Source: Diphasiastrum complanatum (lineage: Eukaryota > Streptophyta > Lycopodiopsida > Lycopodiales > Lycopodiaceae). Taken from it: a stretch of DNA of 64,000 nucleotides. The position numbers and the translations under genes are program-made. Below are positions 49,446 through 61,966 of the stretch, one piece after another. Under the pieces are notes generated by a model. The model saw nothing but the letters and a program-made list of their open reading frames with translations, searched no databases and was not told where the DNA came from. The DNA lies in contig CM055111.1 in assembly GCA_029204225.1 (NCBI GenBank), positions 25,169,874 through 25,233,873 on the forward strand, read 5' to 3'. The first letter of the stretch is position 1, and each line of letters begins with the position of its first letter.

Positions 49446-49877
49446 TGGTATCAAATCCAAGCACAAGAGCTTTGATCTTAGAACCATTCAAATCCATTTT
49501 TAGCAGTTTTGTGTGCTAAAAACTAGTCTTGTGAGGGCAAGTTTGGTGCTAAGTTTTGGTGGTAGGAACTGATCCCAAACTTCTTTAGGACCAAATTCCG
49601 TACTGTTCCCATGTGTGGGCACTTCTGAACTAGCATTAAATGCACTATATTCATTTGGTCACTGTAAATTCAATTTGCGAGCTATTGGTGTATTTTTTGG
49701 TGGAAATCCTAAGATAATATACCAAGATCATTTGCCATTGATTAGATTTGAATTTGTTTCTTGGAATCTAATTAATCTAGGCTAAAGTCCTATTAAGGTT
49801 AAAAACAGGTCTTGAAAGTACACCAAGAAGGAAGAAAGAGATCAAGTCATTTTTTTGTCCAAAAATAGCCAAAATTG

Positions 49878-50423
49878 ATGGGATCTGTTGGAGCATACCT
49901 TCTAGAAGCTAGTGAGAGATTGAATTCTACAAATTATGCTATTTGGAAGGTTAGGATGGAGTCACTCTTGGTGCTCCAAGACCTTTATGAGTTCTTGATT
50001 GAAGATGAAGATGAACCTCTAGGTGCACAGGAGTTAGCTAGATACAAGAAGAGATCTAGGCTTATACTTCATTGTGTGAAGATGAATGTGAGCAATGATT
50101 TGTTGAGAGAAGTATCAGCATGTACCAGTGCTAAAGAGGCTTGGGAGTCTTTAAAATCAATCTATTAATCTAGTAACACTTCAAGAGTACTCATGGTTAG
50201 AAATCAGATTTTGCAAAGCATGAGGAGAAGTGAGGAGAGTGCACAAGATTATGTACTCAGAATCAAGTCTCTAAATAGGGAGTTGGCTTCCAATGGAGAG
50301 AAGGTTCATGATGGAGAGCTTGTACAAATAGTCCTTAATGGTCTAAGAGATGACTTTGCAAATTTGGTCCAAAGAGGTTCTCTCCTTCATGAGTTGAAAC
50401 CATATGTGGACCATATTCGTTGA
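49878..50423 (+). pseudogene. Copia gag of family F
   Basis: Starting at ATG 49878, it reads ERLNSTNYAIWKVRMESLLV, LILHCVKMNVSNDLLREVSA, KEAWESLKSIY, a TAA stop at 50166-50168, then in the same frame SSNTSRVLMVRNQILQSMRR and LVQIVLNGLRDDFANLVQ. Only this one stop interrupts 181 codons. It lacks the zinc knuckle and is cut at about 50423. Confidence 0.88.
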
Positions 50424-50785
50424 CCTGCGGTGTTCCGGCGGTGCCTCGACGATTGGTCGTCTTCTTCACATGAAACTTGTGGTGCCTTAGGCATTTGATC
50501 CCCTAGATAGAAGCTTTTTGTCAATGAGATGATCCCAAAATAATAAAAGATCAAAGCCAACAAGCTTCACTTATGCTCTATAAAGATAGTTAACTTTTGG
50601 AGAACTTCATGAGCACCATTCCTTGGTAGAAGGCCCTTCAAGGCACTGCATTGTTGATTGGATTTATATCTTATTTGAAGAATCATATCACAATTATTTG
50701 CTCATTATTATGTTTTGCGTGAATTCTTGTCCCTTTTACATTTGCAGGTGTTTCAAATTCTTTGATGTAAGTTATTCACTATGAG
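50424..50785. other. Unassigned
   Basis: A short GC-rich patch (GCGGTGTTCCGGCGGTGCC) at 50429 breaks from the flanking AT-rich DNA. No feature recognised. Confidence 0.35.
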
Positions 50786-51140
50786 CTATTTTTCACAACA
50801 AAATAGTATTGTAGAAAGAAAAAATAAGACACTAATGGAATGTGCAAAGTCTATGATTTCTTATGCATGATTACCCAGCTCATTCTAGGCTAAGGCTATG
50901 TCTACAACAACATACATTCATAATTGACACGTAGCCAAAGCTTTAAAAGATATCACACCTCATGAGTTGCGGATTGGTTCAAAACCATCCTTTAAACATA
51001 TGAAGGTGTCTTTTTGTATTGCCTACATGCACTAGCCTAGGGAGATGAGAAAGAAACTCAATCCCTAAATGATGTAATTGAGTGTTACATTGCAAAAAAA
51101 TTGCTCTAAACTTGCAAGCAAAATGTTTGAAGTCCTTGAG
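50786..51140 (+). pseudogene. Copia integrase C-terminal fragment
   Basis: Reading with one shift: YFSQQNSIVERKNKTLMECA, SMISYA, FWAKAMSTTTYIHN, ITPHELRIGSKPSFKHMKVF and MRKKLNP. This is the end of the integrase core and start of the C-terminal region; stops follow. Confidence 0.75.
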
Positions 51141-52569
51141 TGACCACTGATCACTTATATCACTAATCACTCACCAATATATTACTAGATCACAAACCTC
51201 AAGTATCCAATAATTCATTAAGGCACTACCTATGGTATTAGCAAAATTATTGCTTTTTCTAGCATGCAGTTGTGACTAATGAATTTAACATTTGTACAAT
51301 ATTCCAAGCCTAAACAAGGAGCCCAAGGCTCCAAGATGCCAACAATGAAAGTAGGTCGGGTTTGAGCCTCCCTATGCTAGAATAACTGCAATATCACTCT
51401 TATTCAACTTGAGATGCCTAGTGAGCATTGGATGGTTGTCATTATTATTGTTATTACTTGGGTCTTCTTTTTGAAAGATTTCCTATTTTTTAGAGCCATC
51501 CAATTCCATGGGATCATAATATTCTAAAATCTTCAGTACTTGCTAGGTATCAATACAAACATGATCTCGAGGTTGCATTTTGGTATCAACTGTATTGGTA
51601 TTGCCGGCCAAGTGATGCCATCATGTAGTTAAACCCACTTAAGAATAAGTGCAATCTTATTATGCATTTTGTAGATAATGAAAAAATGAAAAAAAGAAAA
51701 AAAGAAACTTAAGAACCATGACTCTCAAGTTAAGGGCCTCTATTTGCACACACGAAATGTACCAAAGAAGGAGAAGTGTGCTAAAAAAATCCTCCCATTT
51801 CAAGAGATACATCACTATCTTCATCCAAGGGTCTCCCATGAACCTTTGTCATAATCATTCTCTTGGGTATGCACAGGGTTGATAGCATATACACATCCCC
51901 TTCTTTCCTACCCTATTTTCCTAGGCCAATTCAACCTCGGTAAACTATTAACAAAGCAATATGCTATGGTTATGGAATCAAGTGTTGGCTAGCACCAACC
52001 CATGTTTGTTATTAACCTTGGCATTCCAAGGGCTCGTACCCATTGGCAAAGCTAGCATTAGCCCAAGATGGGTATTTATTATAGATGCTAATACCACATG
52101 GCTTCTACGAATGTGGTCGTCGGTTCTAAGTATTGGCAAAGCCAATATGAGCCCAAATTTATCTACCGGCTCAAATGGGCTTGATCGGTTGTTCATGCCT
52201 TAGTTGACGCTCCCAAGTTAGCCATACCTTTCTGCATGATCTAGAGTTGAGGCCAGATCTCCCATTGCCTCACATTGCCACACCAACACTCTTATCCAAC
52301 TTTGGGGGCCACTGTGAGCAACAATTCAAAACAATAAAGGGAACCATGGCCCTCCCAAAAATGCAAGAGGCGGTTTCCAAGGAGGCTTTTTCTATTTAGG
52401 GCGCTCATCCAAAAGTTCATGGGCCCTTGGCCTGTGCCTGCTTGCCACGTGGGTCCCTTTGGACTCATTTATTAGTGGCATTAAATGCTCATTTAATGCT
52501 TCAGGCAGTACCATCTGTCCTTAAACTGCACCCCATGCACCAAGTATGACCACCACGTTTATTGCCTCT
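51141..52569. other. No gene recognised
   Basis: Non-coding in appearance. Related phrases (ATTGGCAAAGCTAGCATTAG and ATTGGCAAAGCCAATATGAG) occur near 52040 and 52131. They may be short duplications. Confidence 0.4.
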
Positions 52570-53420
52570 GCCTTTCAAGTGACGCCTGACTGGTTGGTTC
52601 AGCTTTCAAAATTGAAATGGGAGCTGTTGAAACTGGCCCTCATGTGACGTTCTGTACTTTCTACAAAGCTTTCAAAATTGACTAAGAGCTCCTGAAACTG
52701 GGCTTCAATGTCAAATCCCCTAGTTATTTTTATCTCTTTGACAGGCAAGAAGGCCCTTGAAGGGCAGTGCAGCTTGAAGGGTATCATTCTTTAATGGCCT
52801 TCAACACATCTTATGCCTTTCAAATGAGATACCAAGTCACATCTGACTGGTTGGTTCACCTTTCGAAACAGAATGGAATTGCCCTTCATGTCATATTCTG
52901 TAAGACACTTTTGCCTTTCTTTGGCAGGAAAAAAGCATTTTGAAGGGCATGGCATCCCCACGTGGCAAGAATGCAATGGTCAAAGGATGGCCTTGTGAAA
53001 TGCCGCCACGTGGTTGGAATCTAGATTGGTCGGCTGCCGTCTTGGGCTTCAAGGATAAGTACCTCTGCCCTTGTGAAAAGGGCTGTTTTCAGGTCATGTA
53101 TAGACAGAGCAGCCTTGCAATTTGAAGGGCAAACTTTCCCTTCCAGATGAAAGGTGCCATTTTGCTGTAGCTTTCATTTACAAATGCTACCCGTCTGCTG
53201 CCCTTCAAATGGACTTGAAAAGAGGTATAAACCCTTCAAAACATATTCATTGCCTAATTTAGCAAGGTTTCTCAGAATGTTTGGCTTTCACATGAGGTTT
53301 AACTTTCTATATAGCTTTTCAAAGTGAAAGGAATGTTTTTGAAATTGGCCGTCAGGTGACATTTTGTAAGAAGGTTTTCCCTTTCTTTGAAAAGCGTGAC
53401 GGGCTTGGAAGGGCATTAGC
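52570..53420. repeat. Diverged direct repeats upstream of the PP2C gene
   Basis: CTGACTGGTTGGTTCAGCTT (near 52586) recurs as CTGACTGGTTGGTTCACCTT (near 52843), about 257 bp apart. Each is followed by TTTC(A/G)AAA, a CATGTGACGTTCTGTA or CATGTCATATTCTGTA phrase, and a CTTTG...GGCAG(G) phrase with GAAGGGCA. A third version (CAGGTGACATTTTGTAAG, CTTTCTTTGAAAAGC, GAAGGGCATT) lies at 53350-53415. Function unknown; no coding frame is shared by the copies. Confidence 0.65.
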
Positions 53421-54100
53421 CGTGGCCCGTGCTGGAGGCAGAGGAGCTAGAGAGAGCGAGGGAGCAAGCAAACAAGCAAGCAAGCAAGCAGAAAAGGCTG
53501 AGGGAGGAGGGAAGATCGAGGATCCATAGAGGAAGCAAGAGTGCAAGAATACTTCAAATGGATAGTGTGAGCAACACCAACGTATCATGGTAGAGAGCTA
53601 GAGCAGCTGTCCTGTCACTGTCATGCTTGCAGAAGTTTTATCTTTGGGAGCTCCTCTCTTGCAAGCCAGATTGATCCATGCAAGCCAGATTGATCCAGGG
53701 TGTTCTAAGCAAGCTGGGGTTGTGGGGTGGCAGGGCTGTGTTGGTAGTGAGGTGGGTTGAGGCCACGTTTGAGCAGGTTATGGAGAAAGGTGTGTTTTCA
53801 AGGCAGCTGTGGCTTCCGAAGTAGGAGTTGGGAAGAGGAATAAGAGCCTATTCTGCTGCTGAGCATTCACTTTCAGTGTATATTTCCTTGTGGGGCGCCA
53901 TAAGCTTGGAAAGTCATCATTTTGGAGGTGGGTTTGGACGGCAGTTGTGGCTTTGGAGACACATGTTTAAAAGAGCAAAAAGAGCTCATTTTTAAGCTGG
54001 GCATCCATTTACAGTGTATATTTCTTTGCTTGGGCTGTCATATAGCTTGCTAAGTATAATTCTGGAGGTGGGTTATACTCCTTAGAGTAATACGGCTCTG
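53421..54100 (+). promoter_or_regulatory. PP2C upstream region with a tandem duplication
   Basis: It holds a (CAAG)n-like run (53465-53490) and two copies of a block of roughly 140 bp. Both contain CAGTGTATATTTC(C/T)TT, a following ATA(A/T)GCTTG(G/C) and TGGAGGTGGGTT (about 53873-53931 and 54012-54073). The second copy ends just before the start codon, so the duplication probably affects the 5' UTR or proximal promoter. No TATA box stands out. Confidence 0.55.
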
Positions 54101-56111
54101 ATGGGTATCTGCATGTCGACCGCAATTGGATCGGGCAAAGCCTCGAATGGCACAGAAAAGTTTTCGAAGAAAGACAAGAAAAGAGAAGCATCTGCAGCAC
54201 TAGCTGAAGAGGCCAAGCAGGATGAGCTAATTGCTTTGGTTGCAGGAAGGAATTGCTCTAATGGATCAAGCCGCATAGCCAGTTTGTTTACTCAGCAGGG
54301 GCGAAAGGGAGTCAACCAGGATGCAATGCTAGTTTGGGAGGTAATCACATCACCACAGTGAAAGCTAGAGAGAGTGAGAGAGAGAGTGAGCTAATTGTGT
54401 TTGTTTGCTGATTACAAACAGGGATTCGGTATGAGAAAGGATACAATCTTCTGTGGAGTATTTGATGGTCATGGCCCCTATGGACATTTGGTTGCCCGGA
54501 GAGTGAGAGATTCACTTCCCTCTAAGATACTTGCTGAGTGGCAAAATTTAACTAGGAAATCAGAAGCAACAGGATCAGATGATGAAGGCACTGAACTGGG
54601 TGAAGGTGCTGTTGCCACTACTACGGCAGAGAGCAGACCGGACGCAGGTGATCAAGAGCCTGAAATGTATGCATCATGGAAAGAAGCACATCTGATAGCA
54701 TACAAGGTGATGGATAAAGAGTTGAAGGTCCACCCCTCCATAGATTGTTTCTGCAGTGGAACAACTGCGGTCACCATTCTTAAGCAGGTAATCCTTCACC
54801 AGTGGAAAATAGTTTTGAGTCTGAATTCTGTGAGGTTTACTTCAAGTTCCAAATCTTTTTTCTTTTATTTCATATCTTTGTAGAGGCTATTTGTTCAGGT
54901 CAGCTGTAGAATTCACGTTTTCTGGGTTTCCATGTAGGGTCAAGACCTTGTGATTGCAAATGTGGGTGATTCCAGGGCAATTTTGGGCACAAAAGCTGAT
55001 GATGGCAGTCTAGTTGCAGTCCAGTTGACTGTGGATCTGAAGCCTAATCTCCCTCGTGAGTATTGTTATTTATTTGCTGCGAGATATGTGGATGATCAGT
55101 CCCTGCAAGCTTTTAAAGCAATGAAGACACCAAAAGTCTGCAAAAACTAACTTTTTGTCGTATTCTTTCTGAATAAACTATTGTAGAGGAGGAAGAAAGA
55201 ATCAGGCAGTGCAAGGGCCGAGTCTTTGCCTTACAAGATGAACCCGAAGTGCACCGTGTCTGGCTGCCTCATGACAATTCTCCTGGTTTGGCAATGGCAA
55301 GAGCTTTTGGGGATTTCTGTCTGAAAGAGTTTGGCCTGATCGCTGTCCCTGAAATATCATGTAGGCAGTTGTCTGAAAGAGATCAGTTTATTGTTCTTGC
55401 AACAGACGGGGTAGGTATTTTGCTCCTCTGAAATGGTTGACCACAGTAGTGATTGACCCTTCTTTCCTGAAGTTCCCTCTATTGCAGTTTGCAAGCTCTA
55501 TGTGCTCTACTTGCTTTAAGCATTCTCTAATTTGCTATACGCTTGCTCACTTCTGAACATGCATGCTTCTTTTTCTTTAGGTATGGGATGTCCTGAGTAA
55601 TTCCGAAGTTATAGATATCATTGCCGCAGCTCCAACACGAAGGACTGCTGCGAGATCTCTAGTCGAGTCCGCAGTTCGCGCCTGGCGGCTCAAGTACCCC
55701 ACCTCCAAGGTGGATGACTGTGCAGTTGTTTGTCTGTTTCTTGATGCGAATCAGATTTCTCAAGAGCGGTTTGAAGATAAAAAGACCAAGCCTGATAGTG
55801 TAACTAGTACTGTTACAGATCAAGATTCTCCAACAGAGCCGAACTGTGGGATTGCCTCAGTACAGGAATCAAAGACAGACTTTGTTCGTCAAAAAAGATT
55901 GCACAAGGGGATAGATGCACAAAGCTTTCTTGACCCAAGTCAGAAAACTGAAAAGGATTTGGCGCATGAAAGAGCTGTACACGCTCAACGCAGTCTCAAG
56001 GACTGCCTTGTAGCTGATGAAGATGAGTGGTCTGCTCTGGAAGGAGTCACCAGGGTCAACTCTCTGCTGAACCTGCCCAGATTTTTAGGGTTTGACAAGG
56101 AAACTGGATAA
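54101..56111 (+). CDS. PP2C-type protein phosphatase (plant clade E-like), five exons
   Basis: Exons 54101-54340, 54422-54787, 54938-55055, 55187-55410 and 55581-56111, all GT-AG; 492 aa. PP2Cs are Mg/Mn-dependent Ser/Thr phosphatases that often damp stress and hormone signalling. In order: MGICMS (Gly2 for N-myristoylation, Cys4 for possible palmitoylation, so probably membrane-tethered), FTQQGRKGVNQDAMLVWE, DTIFCGVFDGHGPYGH (metal-binding DGHG), an acidic insert (about residues 119-146), CSGTTAVTILKQGQDLVIAN, VGDSRAILG, GLAMARAFGDFCLKEFGL, FIVLATDGVWDVLSN and DDCAVVCLFLD. All core motifs are present. The tail after about residue 370 is hydrophilic and variable. Exon 3 ends in phase 1, giving Gln (NLPQEEERI). 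The clade call is from the NQDAMLVWE-type motifs and start and is less certain than the family. Confidence 0.95.
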
Positions 56112-59100
56112 AACCCCTGCACTAGTATGTACACTTAAGATTCCTGCTGTAATTGTACTGGTACGTTATGTTCAGCCTTATGAACATGGAACTCTATCAT
56201 GGTCTGGTGTAGATTTAAGTTTGTTGTTCAGGGGTGCCATGAAAAGAGAGAGGCACATCTAAACAAGATGCCACTGGAGGTTTAGTAAACTTTGTCTATA
56301 GATCTAATTCCATTCACTCTACGGTCTGTGCGTCGTATTTAAGCAGTTAATGATTCAATGGAGTTCCATTGGTTGTGATGGTCTTTGTCACAGTTGCTTT
56401 GGATCAGTGCATTGGCTTCAAAGCATGGGTGGGGCTACCATTTCAAAGGCTGACAAGATTGCAAAGATTGCTGCAATTTTTCTTTGGCAAATGCATGTAT
56501 GCCTACAGGAAGCTTTGCATGCATCATCATAGTGCAGAAGCAATTAGTCCATAACCTGTTCAGAGAGTGGCTAATTGGGCTTTTAATTATTTTTGACAAT
56601 GCTTTCTTCTGAAATTGAATCAATGACAAATTAGTTTGTGACAGAAGCTTTTGATATCATTTTCATACTTCTATCTCGATTGATGCTCAATTGCTTTTTC
56701 AAAAGGAGATTTTGTCCCTGAAATCATAGAGCTGTTCTTACTTGCCATCACTAGACAATCATGTTAGGTAATAGTATGTGTTTGGTTAGTCTCAGGAAGA
56801 TGTTCTGCCGTCTAGAAAGTTTCCTTGTAGTATGTGTGAAGAATCTTATTTTGAAGTTAGAATTTCATCTATAATTAAGGTGAAAGTGTGAGGGAGAAAT
56901 CCTCCATTTGCGCTAATGAGCTAGTTCATTATTTTTGTTCTAGTTTCATGTGCTGTGATTTTGTGTGTCCCTGTTTCTTAATGTATTTCAAGCAGTTGGG
57001 GTAAATTTCTGCTTGGAAGGACCAATTTCCAGATAATGTCAACGATTTGATCATGATTCTTCAAAGAAAATTCTGTTTTGTGATGCTATTTAACAATTAT
57101 GGTTTGAATATGCATGGTATCTGTCTATTTACACAAATGATCTAGACTTTGGTGATCCAAGTCTGTATTTCATCACAGCAGCAGCTATACTATTTCATTA
57201 TATGAGAATGTTCTGATATAAACAGCAGTGAATGGAGTCATTATACACGAGCTCACATACAAATTGGGAAAAGTTGAATTCCAATCTCACACAGGAAGCA
57301 GGTTAAGAGCAAAATAGTGCACCAGCAAGGCTGAACTTCAGTTTATTTACATGAAATCTACACCATGCTTGCCCATCTATTCAATCAATAAACAAGTGGC
57401 ACATCATCTTGGGAGGTCTTAGTATCATGAAATGTTTTGATCATTCTTTTAATTTGCATGTAGGTGGATCTCAGTTCCAGATTCTTGTTGTTCGATCTGA
57501 TCTTCAGTGTTCAAGGTCTCTCAACTGTGTGTCCTCATGTTTGTGTCTACCTTATTAATTTACAGTTTTGCCAAAATTGAGGACGTTGCTCCTCATTGTT
57601 CATTGCAAAAGTTTTGTAGTGAATATGTTCAAAATCTCCTAACAAATTGTATATTGCAAGGTGTCTAATGGATGCTCATATCAAATAACTATTTGTAAAT
57701 CATGGAACATGATGTAGAAAATTCATAATTGCTTATGTCAAATCTAGTGAAACATATTGGTGAGTATTGTAGATTGAAAAGCTTGGCTTTTTGTATGCTT
57801 AAGGTAGCATCTTATCATATGCAACTTTCTCACTCTTTTTAATATGTTTAGATTTTAAAAGTTAAACTACAACATATCATTTGCAATAACCATGATTTTT
57901 GAGTTGATTGAAAGTACGGACTTCCACATATTGAAGATCATAGTCAATCCTTCACAATAGTGAGTTGGTTCAAGAAAAAAAAAAAAGTGAGTTGGAGTAG
58001 ATGGGATTGTGCCTATGTAGGTGTGGACTCAAGTCATAGTTTGCTGTGGCAGTGGACATTTAAAGCTTGCTCTTTCTTGTCTTCAGATGTATGGATATTG
58101 TACATGATGATGCTAGTGGAAATAGCTACCGGTGCATATATAAAAAGGGACCATAGCCATTTTTAAAAGTTAGCTCTAGTGGCTACAAGTTAGGATAAAA
58201 GACTAACTTTCACAAATTTGACAAGTTTCATGGGCCCCACAGATTACATTTTAATGAAGACAAATGTTTTGTTAAGTGATTTGTTTGTGGAATTTGAAGA
58301 TCTTGATATAAGTACGCATCATAAATCATCAAACGATTATCATATGATGTACATAATCTGCAATTTGGGTTTGGTATCCTTAGATCATAAATGCACACTA
58401 ACATATATTGTTAATCTCTCATTGTAGCTTAGGTTTATCAAACTTTTGGCTAATGCATTTATATTGTAATTGCACAACTATGAATAGGAGCGAGTACTAT
58501 TAGGTAGAAAATTTGATGCTCACAAGGGTTTAATATAGTGAAAGACAATTTGACATGTGTACATTCCAAATCCAAATCCATAGGCATTTCTTTTATAGAA
58601 AAATTAGTTTTATCTTGATATGTTGGAATTAGTGCAAGCTATATATTGTATGTAAGAACATGATGGAAAGTCTATTAAAATGTGAAGGTTTATGCTGTAA
58701 AGATAGCAATTAATGTTGTCAAATCAATAAATGAGATTAAAAGAGAAAGAAAGTCAAATCAATTTGTTAAAACAATTTGTGGGAGATCGTATAAAAGCTA
58801 TAAATTTGAAAATGCTAGGTTGTTGAAATATATGATTGTTTTGGTAATGTAGGAGAAAGGTGAAACATGAGGCTTGAGACTTTCTCAATTTTCTAATATC
58901 CAATTATTTGACAATAATAAATTTTGGGAAAAGTAAACAAGATCTTATTTTACATTTGAGATTAGGTGCATCATAAAGATGGAAGCTTCCATGTAATACA
59001 ATATATCTATGACTAATGTGGTGACATATAGAAATCCTTATTTTTGATTATATGATAATCTTCAAAATGACATACATCGCATACAACTAACTAATGGATT

Positions 59101-59256
59101 ATAGTTTTTTTTAACTTAGAACAGGGCTGATATCATTAGTCCGTGGAGCAAGCTATTGAAACATGTGCTTGAGAGGGAATGTAAGTGACATCGCTCAAAC
59201 TTGAATCCCATATTCGAGCAAGGAAATAACCAAGGGAGAATGAACAAGATTATCAG
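56112..59256. other. PP2C 3' flank and intergenic DNA
   Basis: No gene or element recognised. The PP2C 3' UTR must start here, but no clear polyadenylation signal is close to the stop. ATATATAAAAAGGG near 58137 is TATA-like without a supported gene downstream. Confidence 0.45.
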
Positions 59257-59587
59257 TTGAGAATACAATTTAAAACCCGACAGAATCAATCACCATAGCA
59301 CAACGTTAAGTGCAACAAGACAAGACATAATTGCTCTCCCATAAACTGTATATTCACACTCCTTTGCAAGTACAAAGATAAAATAAAGCACTGTATAAAT
59401 CGATCATTGCTATTTTAACTCTCTCCCTCAATGATCAACGTTTCTCTTTATTTTAAGGTTTAGTCTATTCATGGAACATACCTCCATGATAGTATCATAA
59501 GTAAAAGCTTTTTACATAACCAAATCTAAGCCAAGTTTAGCTCTAAAAGTTTTAAACTTCTCTTTACGTAAAGCTTTCGTAAATATA

Positions 59588-59980
59588 TCAGCAACTTGCG
59601 TGAAAGACAGGATTCTTAGCCAACTGTATCCCACTTTGGCTATCACAGAAAATAATAGTAGGATGTACCTGCTTCATCCCAATCTCACTCAACAACTTAC
59701 GCAACCAAATAGTTTCCTGAGTAGCAGAACTTAACGCTTTATATTCAACTTCTGTAGAAGAAAGAGAAATGGTGTCCTGCTTCTTGCTAGACCATGAAAA
59801 ACAACCGCTACCAAAATTGAAAGCATAACCTGTTGTTGACTTTCTATCATCTACATTTCCTGCCCAATCAGCATCAACATAGCCTTGCAACTTAGGTAAA
59901 GTACTTTGTCTTTTGTAGACCAAGCCAAGGTTAGGTGTACCTTTCACATACCTCAAAATCCTCTTCGCGCGGCTTTCCAA
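59588..59980 (-). pseudogene. Copia RNase H of family G
   Basis: A frame of about 130 codons reads ILRYVKGTPNLGLVYKRQST, GYVDADWAGNVDDRKSTTGY, CFSWSSKKQDTISLSSTEVE, YKALSSATQETIWLRKLLSE and IIFCDSQSGIQLAKNPVFHA. The conserved acidic residues are visible. It overlaps the end of the upstream frame by a frameshift near 59970. The downstream KHI...FTK tail is missing or decayed. Confidence 0.88.
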
Positions 59981-60771
59981 TGATCCATAGTGGGTGATGA
60001 CATGAATTGACTAATCAGACTTACAGCATAGCAGATATCAGGAAGTGTAGTCGTAAGATAGATCAAACTCCCAACTAGCTGACAAAATAAAGTAGCGTCA
60101 ACCTGTGCACTATCATCAACACAGATATTCTTGATCTTACTATCAGGAAACTGCACAGATACATTGACGACACCCTGTATTTGACATTCCTCTCCATTGG
60201 CTTGTGTGACCTTGTCCCCATCATGAATTGGCGAGAATTTCTCAAACCAATCGCGTTTCCCAGTCATATGCCTTGTGGCACCTGAATCTATGAACCATCT
60301 GACACCATCATCAAGTTGGGATGCCAATGCCAATGAGAAGACACTTGTCTCGTCATCTTCCCCATCATCTTCGGCAATGTTGCCTTGTTGCTTCACTTTT
60401 CCCGCCTTTATGTCGGCTTTTTTCTTGTAACATTCACATGCCCAATGACCTGGTTTGTGGCAATAGTGACATTTGCCCTTCTCCTTCCTTTTCGCCTTTG
60501 ATGATGACTCTCCCTCGTCATCATCATCCTTGGATTTTTTAGGAATCCTCTTCCACCCTTTCTGCTTGCCTTTAGCAAGCAATGCTTGATCATCACGTGG
60601 GGTTTGTCTTGACTTTACCACCTCTCGACGTTGCTCCTCCTGCAACATGATCCTATGCAAGTCTTCAAAAGTAGGCAATATCTCCATTAAAATGCTCTTC
60701 ATTTTGAATTTCCAGATGTTGTAGTTAGAAGCCCCATCAAGTTTGCTTTGCATCGCCCAAAATTGTCTCAT
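59953..60771 (-). CDS. Shortened Copia polyprotein: gag start, zinc knuckle, protease, RT/RNase H junction
   Basis: A 272-codon frame from ATG 60771 joins parts normally far apart: gag start (MQSKLDGASNYNIWKFKMKS), a jump to gag C-terminus, basic linker, zinc knuckle CHYCHKPGHWACEC, protease VRWFIDSGATRHMTGKRDWF with intact DSGA, then after NVSVQFPDSKIKNI a jump to late RT (LFCQLVGSLIYLTTTLPDIC, YAVSLISQFMSS). Gag helices, integrase and the RT catalytic core are absent, yet the frame is unbroken. I list it as CDS because the ORF is intact, not because expression is shown. Confidence 0.7.
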   Translation of the reverse strand: MRQFWAMQSKLDGASNYNIWKFKMKSILMEILPTFEDLHRIMLQEEQRREVVKSRQTPRDDQALLAKGKQKGWKRIPKKSKDDDDEGESSSKAKRKEKGKCHYCHKPGHWACECYKKKADIKAGKVKQQGNIAEDDGEDDETSVFSLALASQLDDGVRWFIDSGATRHMTGKRDWFEKFSPIHDGDKVTQANGEECQIQGVVNVSVQFPDSKIKNICVDDSAQVDATLFCQLVGSLIYLTTTLPDICYAVSLISQFMSSPTMDHWKAARRGF

Positions 60772-61955
60772 TGATGTTTGTCATTTCCAAAGTGCTTGAA
60801 ACTCCACCTGTAGGCTATAAAGTGTATGTCGAAGCCAACCGTGATGTCAGAAAAAAAAATAATGACTTGCAATTTTTGGCTTACCAGGCCACCCGCCACT
60901 CCGCCAAATTGAAAGCCAAATCGACGCCGCCTTCTGAAATGCTCCTTGTCACCAACTCCCAACTACATGCCCAATGAAATGGTGCCCTTTGTTGGAGTCT
61001 ATAGCCCTTCGTTTGGCCAAAATAGGCTAAAGGAAGTGAAAATAGAGGCACCTTTAGTATTTGAGCTGTCTTTTCACCTTGAAAAGACTTCACTCTTCAC
61101 CAACTTCAGGACCCAACTCAAATTTTAAGTTGAATTTTTTAATGAAGTTGAAGTGTGATTTACACTTCAAGCCCCTTTCACATGAAGTTCCAAAGGTTAT
61201 TCAAAGATCTATTGGTCTATACTCATCTGATGGTCCAGATGGCTCCTCGAATTTCAAATTCTACCCATCGATTTTTAGGAGCCTTGATTATCCACCATTC
61301 CAGCGTGTCAAGCTGAGTTCTTCCAGCAGCTATGAATTTCAAAACACTAAGTAGTAGCTTGATTTAAGCATGCGCAAGCTGTCCGCGGCCCTCCTCCTCT
61401 TCTAGTTTTCTTCTCCTCCTTCACCAAGCTTTCATGGCTATGGTGGCTGCCATGAAGGGGATGATAGAACCTCTCTTGCCTTTCCATGGCTGCCCACGAC
61501 CTTCTGACATAAGCTTGATCTCACTAGGGCACCCTACTGTGGCTATTCAAAGTGCTGAAAACCGATTTCTCTGAGGGAGAAATGATATTTTTCAGTGCAA
61601 AATCCTAAGCCAGGGTTCTTACACCTTTCTTCTCACCTAGCAGCTTCTATGCAACTCTTTGGCAGGCCAAACCACTTGCTCTGAGGTCGCCCTATAGCCC
61701 ACAATCTTCACTTCAAACCGTTCTCAAAATAGCCATAAATTGATTGCACACAAGTCGCAAACTCCAGGCAGCCTTCCTATGAAATTTTGGGCTTCTGTTT
61801 GGCTTCTGTTCCAATTCAACCAACAGTTCTCTATCCACAATACAGTTTTGAGCAAATTCTTCGAATTTCTACAACTCGATTTGTGCTACCCAACAAAAAA
61901 ACCATTGTGAATTCGCAATTCTTCGTCCCTGTCTGATGATTATAGCCACCAAGGA
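60772..61955 (-). mobile_element. Leader of family G
   Basis: About 1.2 kb between PBS and the gag ATG, long for a Copia leader. Short frames on both strands (for example 61061-61354, plus) show no known family. It may include captured host sequence, but I recognise none. Confidence 0.5.
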
Positions 61956-61966
61956 CTCTGATACCA
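61956..61966 (-). other. Copia primer binding site of family G
   Basis: CTCTGATACCA on the plus strand, two bases from the LTR. Confidence 0.85.

Noticed and set aside
58120-58160. TATA-like ATATATAAAAAGGG as a gene promoter
   Set aside because: No supported transcript or coding frame follows.
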